From Chloroflexota bacterium (GTDB taxonomy: Bacteria > Chloroflexota > Limnocylindria > Limnocylindrales > CSP1-4), in assembly GCA_021785115.1 (NCBI GenBank), contig JAJYGO010000228.1, positions 1 to 12,280 on the forward strand: 12,280 bases of DNA, in the 5' to 3' direction. Positions within the stretch are counted from its first letter, which is position 1; the number at the start of each line of letters is the position of its first letter. This document shows, one piece after another, positions 1-7,020 of the stretch. The position numbers and the translations under genes were made by a program. The notes beneath the pieces are model-generated. The model did not search any database, had not been told where the DNA came from, and was given only the letters and a program-made list of their open reading frames with translations.

Positions 1-429
1 GCCGAGCTCCCAGTAGGGCAGGAACCCGTAGATCTCGCGACCCGGGCCGCCGGTGGCTGCCGGCGCGGGCGTCGTGCCGGGGGTGGGCGTCGTCCCCGGG
101 GCTGGGGTCGGTCCGGGCGTGGGCGTGGCGCTGGCCTGGGCCAGCTGCCGGGACGCCCCGGAGATCGAGCCGGCCACGCGGCCGTCGATGGAGAACGCGT
201 CGGAGGCGCGCTGGCGCAGTGCGACGGTGACGGGCCGCGGTGCCTCCAGCGACAGGTGGTCGTGGGCGTGCGCCTGCGCCTCGAGGTACGCCTCACTCGG
301 GACCGCCTGCGGGGCCGCGCCGGAGGCGGCGACCGCGAGCGTCGGGCCGGCGACGGTGGCGGCCACGCCCCCCGGCGCCACCACGGCTGCAGCGAGCAGG
401 ATGGAGGCGAGAGGGTTGGCACGTCGCAT
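1..429 (-). CDS. Secreted GH18-like protein, N-terminal part (cut by window edge)
   Basis: The reading frame is open from the ATG at 429 to the left edge (143 codons seen, no stop). Residues 1 to about 30 form a signal peptide: MRR, then a long Ala/Val/Leu-rich stretch. A region of about 75 residues without recognisable motifs follows. Residues about 99-124 are a Thr/Pro/Gly linker (repeats of TPTPG, TPAPG), and the visible part ends in REIYGFLPYWELG. The GFLPYWE string is typical of the first beta strand of GH18 domains in chitinase- and YaaH-like peptidoglycan hydrolases. The catalytic DxxDxDxE motif lies outside the window, so activity is not shown. A weak Shine-Dalgarno (GCGAGG) lies 7 bases before the ATG. 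The layout suggests export and cell-wall or extracellular glycan hydrolysis. The secreted, linker-bearing nature is fairly sure; GH18 membership rests on one short motif. Confidence 0.7.
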   Translation of the reverse strand, partial: MRRANPLASILLAAAVVAPGGVAATVAGPTLAVAASGAAPQAVPSEAYLEAQAHAHDHLSLEAPRPVTVALRQRASDAFSIDGRVAGSISGASRQLAQASATPTPGPTPAPGTTPTPGTTPAPAATGGPGREIYGFLPYWELG

Positions 430-501
430 CGGTTGGCCTCGCTCATCGGCGTTCCGCCGGGCACCTGGCCGGCGGCCGTGTGACCGGGCCGCGTCGCCCT
501 C

Positions 502-530
502 CGCGCGGCTTGCCAGAGCATAGCCGCGCG
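502..530 (-). terminator. Inverted repeat between pat and the GH18-like gene, possible terminator
   Basis: A perfect 9-bp inverted repeat (CGCGCGGCT / AGCCGCGCG) with an 11-base loop lies about 80 bases after the pat stop codon and about 70 bases before the next start. There is no T tract on either side, so intrinsic termination is only plausible. It could equally be an operator or leader structure of the GH18-like gene. The rest of the 430-611 gap shows nothing convincing. Confidence 0.35.
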
Positions 531-611
531 CGCCCCCCGCCGCCATGCCGGCCGGAACCGGGACCCTGTCGCACCCGCGACCGGCCGCCACCTGGGGCGC
601 TCAGCTGCGTG

Positions 612-3425
612 TCAGCGCGGCGGCGGCAGCTCGATCCGAATGCGGGCGTCCACGACCGCAGCCCCCTCCTCCAGCACGATGAGCGGGTTGCAGTCCATCT
701 CCACCATCTCGGGATGCGCCTCGACCATGGCACTCACCCGCAGCAGGATCTGCTCGAGGGCGGCCACGTCGGCCCGGGGCGCGCCCCGGTAACCGTCCAG
801 CAGGGGGAACGTCGCGAGTGAGCGGACCATCTCACCGGCGTCCCGGTCGGTGAGCGGCGTGATCCGCACCGCCACGTCCCGGAGCAGCTCGACCGCGGTG
901 CCCCCGGCGGCACAGGCGACCACCGGCCCGAAGAGTCGATCGTGCACGACGCCGACCAGCATCTCCACGCCCGGCGGAACCATGCGCTGCACGAAGAAGC
1001 GCTCCACGTGGTGCCCGGCGTCCTCGAGCGAGGCCGCCATCTGCCGCGCGGCGCGCTCGACGGCCGCGGCACCCTCCAGCGAGAGCACGACCGCGCGCGC
1101 CTCGGCCTTGTGCACCACGCCCGGGGCCACGGCCTTGAGCGCGACCGGCCCGCCGATCGCCTCGGCCGCCGCGCCCGCCGCCTCCGGCGTGTCGACCAGG
1201 CGCCAGGTGGCGATCGGGATCCCGTAGCACTCCAGCAGGCAGGCGACCTCGTCCGGGCCCAGCCAGCGCGAGCGGCCGTCGGCCGGCTGGGCGGCGAGCG
1301 AGGAGCCGGCCAGGGTTGCACCCGGAGTCGCCGTCTGCGGGTCGATCCGTGCCAGTGCGGCCGCCACGACCGCCGCCGCCTGGTCCTCGCGCAGATCGTC
1401 GAACTGCGGCACGCTCCCGAGCGGCGCGGCGCGCCACTCCGCGTACCGCACGGCCTGCGCGAGCGCTCGCGCGGCCTCCTCGGGGAAGCTGTAGGCGGGC
1501 ACCCGCACGGTCGAGCCGCGGAGCGCGGCCGGGCCGCCCTCGCCCGACATGAAGACGCTCAGCACCGGGATCCGGCGTGGCAGCTCGAGCACCGCATCGC
1601 GGATCGCCGCGGCGACGTCCTCGGTCCTGGTGTCGAGGGGCAGCACGAAGAGCACGATGAGCGCGTCGATCTCCTCGCAGGCGGCCAGCGTCCCGATCGC
1701 CCGCCGGAACGCCTCCGGCGACGCGGTGATCATGTCCACCGGGTTGTCGAGCGCGGCCTCCGGGGCCAGGAACTCCGCCAGCCTGTCGCGCACGTCCGCG
1801 GGCAGCCGCGGCACGACCAGGCCATCGGCCTCGCAGGCATCGGTGGCCAGGATGCCGGGACCGCCCCCGTTGGTGAGGATCGCCACCCGCCGCCCGGCCG
1901 GCAGTGGCTGATTCGCCAGCAGCGACGCCACGTCGAAAAACTCGCCCAGCGTGTCGGTGCGGACCACGCCGGCCTGGTGGAAGAGCGCATCCACCGTGAC
2001 GTCCGACGCGCCGAGCAGGGCCCCCGTGTGGGACGAGGTGGCCCTCGCACCGGCGGACTGCCGGCCGCTCTTGACCACGATGATCGGCTTGTGCCGGCCG
2101 ACCCGGCGGGCGATCCGCGCGAACTTGCGCGGGTTGCCCAGCGATTCGAGGTAGAGCGCCAGCACGTCGGTCGAGGGGTCGTCCTCCCAGTACTGGAGGA
2201 AGTCGTTGCCGGACAGGTCGGCCTTGTTGCCGATCGAGATGAAGCTCGACAGGCCCATCCCCAGGCGGTTGGCGTGCTCGATGATCGCCAGGCCGAGCGC
2301 GCCACTCTGCGACAGGAACCCGATGTTGCCGCCGGTGGGCGGGGTGGGCGAGAAGGTCGCGTTGAGGCGCACCGAGGGCTCCATGTTGACGACGCCCATG
2401 CAGTTGGGCCCCACCAGCCGCATGCCGGCCTGGCGGCACACCGCCAGCAGCTCCCGCTGCCGCTGCCCGCCCTCCTCGCCGGTCTCCGCGAAGCCGCCGG
2501 TGATCATCACGAGCGACTTCACCCCCTTCACCGCGCAGTCCCGGGCGATCTGCACCGCGGTCGCGGCCGGGGCGGCGATCACCGCGAGGTCCACCGGGCC
2601 CGGGACGTCCAGGATCGAGCGGTAGGCCGCCACCGACTGGACGACGTCGGCGTTCGGGTTGACCGGGTAGACGGGCCCCGCGAAGTCGCCGTCGAGCAGG
2701 TTGTGGAACAGCTCGCCACCGATCGTCCAGCGCCGCCTGGAGGCGCCCACGACCGCGATCGCGGACGGATGGAGCAGGGCCCGCACCGCGGCGGCGGCGG
2801 CGATCTGCTCGCGGTGCTCGAAGCGCTCGCGCGCCGGGCCGGTCAGCTCGGTGGGGAACTCGACAAGGATGGCCCCGGGCTCGACGCGGAGCGTGGTGGG
2901 AAAGCCGCTCTCGCGGAAGACCTCCAGCATCCGTGCGTTCTCGGGCAGGACCTCCGCGCAGAAGGTCGTGATCCCGTCCTCGTGCGCGCGCTCCGCCAGC
3001 TCCTCCAGCAGAAGCGTGGCAATGCCCCGGCCCCGGTAGTCGTCCGCGACGACGAAGGCCACCTCGGCGGTGTCGCGTCCCACGCGGTCGTAGCTCGCGT
3101 TGGCGATGATGCGCCCGTCGATCCCGGCCTCGGCCACCAGCGAGCAGTCCTCGGGATCGGCCGGCGCGGCCCAGCGGTGCGCCATGCCCTGGAAGTCGGT
3201 GACCACGCCGCCGAACCGCATGCGCCGCGAATCGAAGGCGAGGCCCTGCAGGAACGACACCAGTGCGGGCTCATCCTCCGCCCGGGCGTCGCGAAGGTGG
3301 ATCGATGAGCCGTCCCGCAGGACGGCGTCCCGTTCTCGATGCCGGGGTGTGTCGGCGCCCATCGCTCTCGCAGCATACGGCACGGGCTGCCGCCCGGCCG
3401 CCCGATCCTCGTCGCGGCCGGACAT
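612..3425 (-). CDS. pat: Pat-type protein lysine acetyltransferase: N-terminal GNAT fused to NDP-forming acyl-CoA synthetase domains
   Basis: 937 residues. Residues about 38-190 are a GNAT domain with the acetyl-CoA loop RGRGIA (131-136). Residues about 218-315 are a CoA-binding Rossmann fold (AVVGASR start; VGPNCMG at 338-344). A succinyl-CoA ligase-like section carries SHTGA with H466 at the place of the phosphorylated histidine. Residues about 720-930 are an ATP-grasp domain (VVHKAEA, H772; EMDCNPL, 909-915). Such fusions acetylate lysines of AMP-forming acyl-CoA synthetases; Salmonella Pat has GNAT at the C-terminus, whereas this GNAT-first order is known from Streptomyces PatA. The usual HKSDVGGV glycine pair reads R-A here (777-778), which may mark a regulatory rather than catalytic ATP-grasp. 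Divergent from acuC and near acs, its expected substrate. The ATG at 3425 has no clear Shine-Dalgarno; M22 (position 3362, after GAGAG) is an alternative start. The other reading is an ADP-forming acetyl-CoA synthetase with an added GNAT. Confidence 0.85.
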   Translation of the reverse strand: MSGRDEDRAAGRQPVPYAARAMGADTPRHRERDAVLRDGSSIHLRDARAEDEPALVSFLQGLAFDSRRMRFGGVVTDFQGMAHRWAAPADPEDCSLVAEAGIDGRIIANASYDRVGRDTAEVAFVVADDYRGRGIATLLLEELAERAHEDGITTFCAEVLPENARMLEVFRESGFPTTLRVEPGAILVEFPTELTGPARERFEHREQIAAAAAVRALLHPSAIAVVGASRRRWTIGGELFHNLLDGDFAGPVYPVNPNADVVQSVAAYRSILDVPGPVDLAVIAAPAATAVQIARDCAVKGVKSLVMITGGFAETGEEGGQRQRELLAVCRQAGMRLVGPNCMGVVNMEPSVRLNATFSPTPPTGGNIGFLSQSGALGLAIIEHANRLGMGLSSFISIGNKADLSGNDFLQYWEDDPSTDVLALYLESLGNPRKFARIARRVGRHKPIIVVKSGRQSAGARATSSHTGALLGASDVTVDALFHQAGVVRTDTLGEFFDVASLLANQPLPAGRRVAILTNGGGPGILATDACEADGLVVPRLPADVRDRLAEFLAPEAALDNPVDMITASPEAFRRAIGTLAACEEIDALIVLFVLPLDTRTEDVAAAIRDAVLELPRRIPVLSVFMSGEGGPAALRGSTVRVPAYSFPEEAARALAQAVRYAEWRAAPLGSVPQFDDLREDQAAAVVAAALARIDPQTATPGATLAGSSLAAQPADGRSRWLGPDEVACLLECYGIPIATWRLVDTPEAAGAAAEAIGGPVALKAVAPGVVHKAEARAVVLSLEGAAAVERAARQMAASLEDAGHHVERFFVQRMVPPGVEMLVGVVHDRLFGPVVACAAGGTAVELLRDVAVRITPLTDRDAGEMVRSLATFPLLDGYRGAPRADVAALEQILLRVSAMVEAHPEMVEMDCNPLIVLEEGAAVVDARIRIELPPPR

Positions 3426-3452
3426 TTCGGGGCGGACCCGGCGGACGGACTC

Positions 3453-3460
3453 GCTATAGT
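3453..3460. promoter_or_regulatory. Candidate shared -10 box of the divergent pat/acuC promoters
   Basis: GCTATAGT contains the palindrome CTATAG. On the plus strand it reads TATAGT (3455-3460, 5 of 6 to TATAAT); on the minus strand TATAGC (4 of 6). It is the only A/T-rich hexamer in a very GC-rich gap. Expected starts are near 3467 (plus) and 3446 (minus). Neither direction has a recognisable -35, so this rests on the -10 and on gene layout. Confidence 0.4.
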
Positions 3461-3466
3461 TGCGCG

Positions 3467-3565
3467 ATGAATCTGGGGTTCGGCCGCGATCCCGGCACGC
3501 TCCGCGAAGCGGTGCCGGGCACCACCGTGGCCCGCCGTCCCCGCGGCGACGTCCGCGCGACCTGA
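3467..3565 (+). CDS. Possible 32-codon leader ORF upstream of acuC
   Basis: ATG at 3467 opens a 32-codon frame (starts MNLGFGRDPGT, ends GDVRAT) that stops 18 bases before the acuC start. The ATG sits 6 bases after the TATAGT box, the spacing expected for a leaderless transcript whose first base is the A of the ATG. No Shine-Dalgarno precedes it, consistent with leaderless translation. The peptide matches nothing I recognise and is rich in Arg, Gly and Pro. The frame also extends upstream as antisense to pat, so it may be chance. A strong hairpin (3491-3519) lies inside it. It could be a leader peptide coupled to acuC translation, or simply untranslated leader. Confidence 0.25.
   Translation: MNLGFGRDPGTLREAVPGTTVARRPRGDVRAT
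3491..3519 (+). promoter_or_regulatory. Hairpin in the acuC leader
   Basis: CCCGGCAC (3491-3498) and GTGCCGGG (3512-3519) are perfect 8-bp arms around a 13-base loop. Three more pairs (GCT / AGC) can form inside with one bulged G. It lies between the candidate promoter and the acuC start, so it could act as an attenuator-like or stabilising element. No T run follows. Confidence 0.4.
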
Positions 3566-3583
3566 CACGGCAGGCGGGTCATC

Positions 3584-4762
3584 GTGGAGCACGAAGCCAC
3601 CGCGCCGGACCAGCCGCTGGTGGTCTATGGTCCCTCGTCGCTGCTCTACGACTTCGGCGCTGACCATCCGCTGACGCCTCGCCGGTTCGGCGCGGGGATC
3701 GGCCTGCTGCGGGCGCTGGGGGCGGAGCGCTTCCTCCCGCCGCCGGAGGCCACCGACGCGCAGCTGCACCGCGTCCACGAGCCGTTGTACGTCTCGACCG
3801 TGCACATGCTCTCGGAATACCCGGACGCCGGGTCCATGCTCGGCTTTTCCTCATGGGGCGACGACCCACCGTTCTACGGCATGCACGAGGCGGCCGCCGC
3901 CGTCGCCGGAGGGTCGCTCGCGGCGATGGAGCACATCCTGGCGGGAGACGTGCTGCACGCCTTCCACCCCGGCGGTGGGCTGCACCACGCGATGCCCGGT
4001 CGTGCCAGCGGGTTCTGCATCTACAACGACACGGCCCTGGCGGTCGCGCGCGCCCGTGACGCCGGGCACCGCGTGCTGTACGTCGACCTCGATGCCCACC
4101 ACGGCGATGGTGTGGAGACGGTCTTCTGGAACGATCCGCGCGTCCTGACCGTCTCGTTCCACGAATCCGGGCGGGTGCTGTTCCCCTGGACCGGCTTCGT
4201 GGACGACTGCGGTGGGCCCGACGCGCGCGGCACGGTGGTGAACGTGCCGCTGGACCCGGGCACCTCGGATGCGTCGTGGCTCGGCGTAGTGGAGCGGGTG
4301 GTGCCACCGCTGGCCACCGCCTTCCGCCCTACGATGCTCGTCTCCCAGCACGGCAGCGACACGCATGCGCTGGATCCGCTCACGCACCTCGACCTGACCA
4401 CGTACGCGATGGCGCGCGCCGCACGGCTGCTCGACCAGCTCGCCCACGAGTACACGGAGGGTCGCTGGCTCGCCACCGGCGGCGGCGGCTACGACGTCTA
4501 CCGGGTCGTTCCACGGGTATGGGCGTTCGTCTGGCTCGCCCAGGCGCACCGGGACGCGCCGCTGGAGACGCCGCGGGTCTGGCGCGAGCAGTGGGCCGGG
4601 GATGCCGCCAGGTACAACCAGGGCCCCCCGCCGCGCGCGATGGCGGACTCCCCCGGGCTCGTGCGTGCCGAGGTCCGCGAGCTGATGGATCGCAACGCGC
4701 GCACTGCGGAGGCGGCGCTGCAGGGTTCCCTGCGCGCCCTCGACGAGACCAGCGCCGCCTGA
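3584..4762 (+). CDS. acuC: AcuC-type lysine deacetylase (class I HDAC fold), Zn-dependent
   Basis: 392 residues, close to the 390 typical of AcuC. All active-site elements of the arginase/HDAC fold are visible: the His pair in [10 protein letters not shown] (H134, H135), the zinc ligands D170 and H172 in DLDAHHGDG, the third zinc ligand D264 in [11 protein letters not shown], and the transition-state tyrosine Y303 in GGGGYD. The family removes acetyl groups from lysine side chains; Bacillus AcuC reactivates acetylated acetyl-CoA synthetase. Here it sits between the acetyltransferase gene (divergent) and acs (same strand, 208 bases downstream), which supports that role. The start is GTG at 3584 with an AGGCGGG Shine-Dalgarno 5 bases upstream, and the frame begins at the normal N-terminus (HPLTPRR near residue 28). 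A polyamine deacetylase or acetoin-related role is less likely given the neighbours. Confidence 0.93.
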   Translation: MEHEATAPDQPLVVYGPSSLLYDFGADHPLTPRRFGAGIGLLRALGAERFLPPPEATDAQLHRVHEPLYVSTVHMLSEYPDAGSMLGFSSWGDDPPFYGMHEAAAAVAGGSLAAMEHILAGDVLHAFHPGGGLHHAMPGRASGFCIYNDTALAVARARDAGHRVLYVDLDAHHGDGVETVFWNDPRVLTVSFHESGRVLFPWTGFVDDCGGPDARGTVVNVPLDPGTSDASWLGVVERVVPPLATAFRPTMLVSQHGSDTHALDPLTHLDLTTYAMARAARLLDQLAHEYTEGRWLATGGGGYDVYRVVPRVWAFVWLAQAHRDAPLETPRVWREQWAGDAARYNQGPPPRAMADSPGLVRAEVRELMDRNARTAEAALQGSLRALDETSAA

Positions 4763-4790
4763 CCCGGAGGGCGCGCCCGAGCGCCGACTA

Positions 4791-4847
4791 CGAACGGATA
4801 TCGAACGACGCACGGATCGTATCGTGCGCATATCCACGCGTGCGCAC
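4791..4847. promoter_or_regulatory. Cluster of direct and inverted repeats upstream of the acs promoter (candidate operator)
   Basis: CGAACG occurs at 4791-4796 and 4802-4807, 11 bases apart, about one helical turn. GGATAT (4796-4801) pairs with ATATCC (4830-4835). CACG (4811-4814) faces CGTG (4823-4826). ATCGT is repeated in tandem (4816-4825). GTGCGCA (4824-4830) and TGCGCAC (4841-4847) form a perfect 7-bp inverted repeat ending 3 bases before the -35 box. This density just upstream of a promoter suggests binding sites for one or more regulators; which ones cannot be said. Confidence 0.45.
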
Positions 4848-4850
4848 TTC

Positions 4851-4878
4851 TTGACAGGCCATTTCGGGGGGATACCCT
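4851..4878 (+). promoter_or_regulatory. Candidate sigma-70-type promoter of acs
   Basis: A perfect TTGACA -35 (4851-4856) is followed after 16 bases by TACCCT (4873-4878), a weak -10 (3 of 6). A weak -10 with a perfect -35 would suit an activated gene. Transcription would start near 4885, giving an 85-base leader. In this leader GCCGGGTGCC (4894-4903) can pair with GGCACCGGC (4935-4943) with one bulged G. Confidence 0.5.
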
Positions 4879-4959
4879 TCGCACATCGCGCCTGCCGGGT
4901 GCCAGTGTCCCGCGCAGTTTCCGGTCTCAGCATCGGCACCGGCGACAGTCCGTCACCAC

Positions 4960-4964
4960 GGAGG
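4960..4964 (+). promoter_or_regulatory. Ribosome binding site that fixes the acs start
   Basis: GGAGG lies 6 bases before the ATG at 4971. The frame is open 49 codons further up to an ATG-less GTG at 4824, but that stretch contains the promoter and operator repeats and lacks Acs-like sequence, so 4971 is the start. Confidence 0.85.
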
Positions 4965-4970
4965 TCCCGA

Positions 4971-6941
4971 ATGAGCGTGAACGCCCAGCCCGAGATCGAG
5001 GCACTGTTCTCCGAGCAACGGGAGTTCGCTCCGCCGCCCGAGATCGCCAGGCACGCCAACGCCACCGCGGATCTCTACGAGCGCGCCGAGCAGGACTTCG
5101 AGGGGTTCTGGGAGGGGCAGGCCGCGGACCGGCTGGACTGGTTCCGCACGTGGGACAAGGTCCTCGAGTGGGACCTGCCCTACGCGAAGTGGTTCCTGGG
5201 CGGCCAGCTCAACGTCGCCTACAACTGCGTCGATCGTCACGTGGAGCACGGCCTTGGGTCCAAGGTCGCCTACTACTGGGAAGGTGAGCCGGGCGACAGC
5301 CGGACCATCACGTATGCCGACCTGCAGAGCGAGGTCAACAAGTGCGCCAATGCGCTGACCGCACTGGGCGTCAGGACCGGGGACCGGGTCGGGATCTACA
5401 TGCCGATGATCCCCGAGCTGCCGATCGCGATGCTGGCCTGCGCCAAGATCGGCGCGCCCCACGTGGTGGTGTTCGGCGGCTTCAGCTCGGACGCCCTGCA
5501 GGGCCGCATGATCGACTCCGAGGCGGTCGCGCTCATCACCGCGGACGGCGGCTGGCGCAACGGCAAGGTCCTCGACCTGAAGGGACCGGCCGACGTCGCG
5601 GTGGGGAACGCACCCACCATCAAGAACGTCCTGGTGGTCCGGCGGACCGGGCACGACGTGCCCATGACCGCCGGACGCGACCACTGGTGGCACGAGCTGG
5701 TCGAGGCGCAGTCCGCCCAGTGCGACCCGGTGCCGGTCGACTCCGAGCACCTGCTGTACCTGCTCCACACCTCCGGGACCACCGCCAAGCCGAAGGGCAT
5801 CATGCACACCACGGGTGGCTACCTCACGGGGGTCGCCACCACGCACCACACCATCTTCGACATCAAGCCCGACAGCGTGTACTGGTGCGCCGCCGACATC
5901 GGCTGGGTGACCGGGCACTCGTACATCGTCTACGGGCCGCTGGCCAACGCCACCACCTCGATCCTGTACGAGGGTGCGCCGCAGTACCCCGCGCCGGATC
6001 GCTGGTGGTCGATCATCGAGAAGTACAAGGTCAACGTCCTCTATTGCGCCCCGACCGCCATCCGCGCCTTCATGAAGCAGGGCGAGGAGTGGCCGGCCAG
6101 GCACGACATGTCGTCGCTGCGCGTGCTCGGCACCGTGGGCGAGCCGATCAACCCCGAGGCCTGGCTCTGGTACCACCGGAACGTCGGTGGCGGGCGCTGC
6201 CCGGTGGTCGACACGTGGTGGCAGACCGAGACCGGGATGATCCTCATCACCCCGCTGCCGGGCGTCACGACGCTGCGCCCGGGTTCCGCGACCCGCCCCT
6301 TCCCGGGTGTCGCCGCCAAGGTGGTGGACGCCGAGGGGAAGGACGTGGCGGACGGCACGGGCGGCGGCTACCTGGTCCTGACGCGGCCCTGGCCGGCGAT
6401 GCTGCGCGGCATCTACAAGGACCCCGAGCGGTACCAGAACACGTACTGGACCCGCTTCCCCGGGATGTACTTCGCGGGCGATGGCTGCAAGGTCGACGCG
6501 GACGGGTACTTCTGGCTGCTCGGGCGCGTCGACGACGTCATGAAGGTGTCGGGCCACCGCATCAGCACGATCGAGGTCGAGTCGTCGCTGGTCGACCACC
6601 AGTCGGTCGCCGAGGCGGCCGTCGTGGGGAGGAGCGATCCCGTCACCGGCGAGGCGATCTTCGCCTTCGTGATCCTCAAGGCCAACGTGGAACCCGGTGA
6701 CGCGCTGGCGGCCGAGCTCCGCGAGCACGTGGCCAGGAAGATCGGGGCGATCGCGCGTCCCAAGATGGTGATGTTCACCCCGGAGCTGCCCAAGACCCGC
6801 TCCGGAAAGATCATGCGCCGGCTGCTGCGCGACATTGCCGAGCACCGGCCGTTGGGCGATGTGACCACGCTGGCCGATTCCGGGATCGTCGAGACGATCC
6901 GGGACAAGGCCCAGTCGAGCGAGGCGGAACAGCTCATCTGA
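4971..6941 (+). CDS. acs: Acetyl-CoA synthetase, AMP-forming
   Basis: 656 residues (E. coli Acs is 652). It makes acetyl-CoA from acetate, ATP and CoA through acetyl-AMP in the cytoplasm. Seen in order: the N-terminal Acs cap ([13 protein letters not shown], 46-58), the A3 loop [11 protein letters not shown] (266-276), [15 protein letters not shown] (305-319), the A5 motif DTWWQTETG (414-422) with the tryptophans that keep the acyl pocket acetate-sized, the A8 hinge [13 protein letters not shown] (518-530), and the A10 motif PKTRSGK (607-613). K613 (codon 6807-6809) is the catalytic lysine that Pat enzymes acetylate in other bacteria (K609 in Salmonella). The A3 loop has Ala where Gly is more common. 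The GGAGG-preceded ATG at 4971 starts a protein of normal length. Flanked by pat, acuC and satP; satP follows after 79 bases and is probably cotranscribed. Confidence 0.97.
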   Translation: MSVNAQPEIEALFSEQREFAPPPEIARHANATADLYERAEQDFEGFWEGQAADRLDWFRTWDKVLEWDLPYAKWFLGGQLNVAYNCVDRHVEHGLGSKVAYYWEGEPGDSRTITYADLQSEVNKCANALTALGVRTGDRVGIYMPMIPELPIAMLACAKIGAPHVVVFGGFSSDALQGRMIDSEAVALITADGGWRNGKVLDLKGPADVAVGNAPTIKNVLVVRRTGHDVPMTAGRDHWWHELVEAQSAQCDPVPVDSEHLLYLLHTSGTTAKPKGIMHTTGGYLTGVATTHHTIFDIKPDSVYWCAADIGWVTGHSYIVYGPLANATTSILYEGAPQYPAPDRWWSIIEKYKVNVLYCAPTAIRAFMKQGEEWPARHDMSSLRVLGTVGEPINPEAWLWYHRNVGGGRCPVVDTWWQTETGMILITPLPGVTTLRPGSATRPFPGVAAKVVDAEGKDVADGTGGGYLVLTRPWPAMLRGIYKDPERYQNTYWTRFPGMYFAGDGCKVDADGYFWLLGRVDDVMKVSGHRISTIEVESSLVDHQSVAEAAVVGRSDPVTGEAIFAFVILKANVEPGDALAAELREHVARKIGAIARPKMVMFTPELPKTRSGKIMRRLLRDIAEHRPLGDVTTLADSGIVETIRDKAQSSEAEQLI

Positions 6942-6999
6942 CGGCTGGTCAGACGAGCGGTCACCGGTTGGTGGACTGACGGCGGCTGTCCGCGCCGCC
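6937..6999 (+). promoter_or_regulatory. Two small hairpins in the acs-satP junction
   Basis: TCTGAC / GTCAGA (6937-6942 and 6948-6953, 5-base loop) overlaps the acs stop codon. GGCGGC / GCCGCC (6981-6986 and 6994-6999, 7-base loop) ends 7 bases before the satP Shine-Dalgarno. Neither has a T run. They may tune differential expression or message processing within an acs-satP transcript. Confidence 0.3.
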
Positions 7000-7020
7000 C
7001 GACCGGAAAGGAGTCCCTGC

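Noticed and set aside
61..131. Repeated GGGGT/GGGCG blocks that look like a G-rich tandem repeat.
   Set aside because: They encode the Thr/Pro linker of the secreted protein on the other strand; the repetition is explained by TPTPG-type codons.
942..3308. A 788-codon open frame on the plus strand opposite pat.
   Set aside because: It is antisense to clear GNAT, CoA-binding and ATP-grasp motifs. Its His/Arg/Gly-rich composition is typical of the mirror frame of a GC-rich gene.
4824..4970. A 49-codon N-terminal extension of Acs.
   Set aside because: The extension covers the TTGACA promoter and repeat cluster, has no Acs-like residues, and the ATG at 4971 has a perfect GGAGG.
4953..6845. A 630-codon open frame on the minus strand opposite acs.
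   Set aside because: Mirror frame of a well-supported Acs gene; no recognisable motif, Asp/His/Gly/Val-rich bias.
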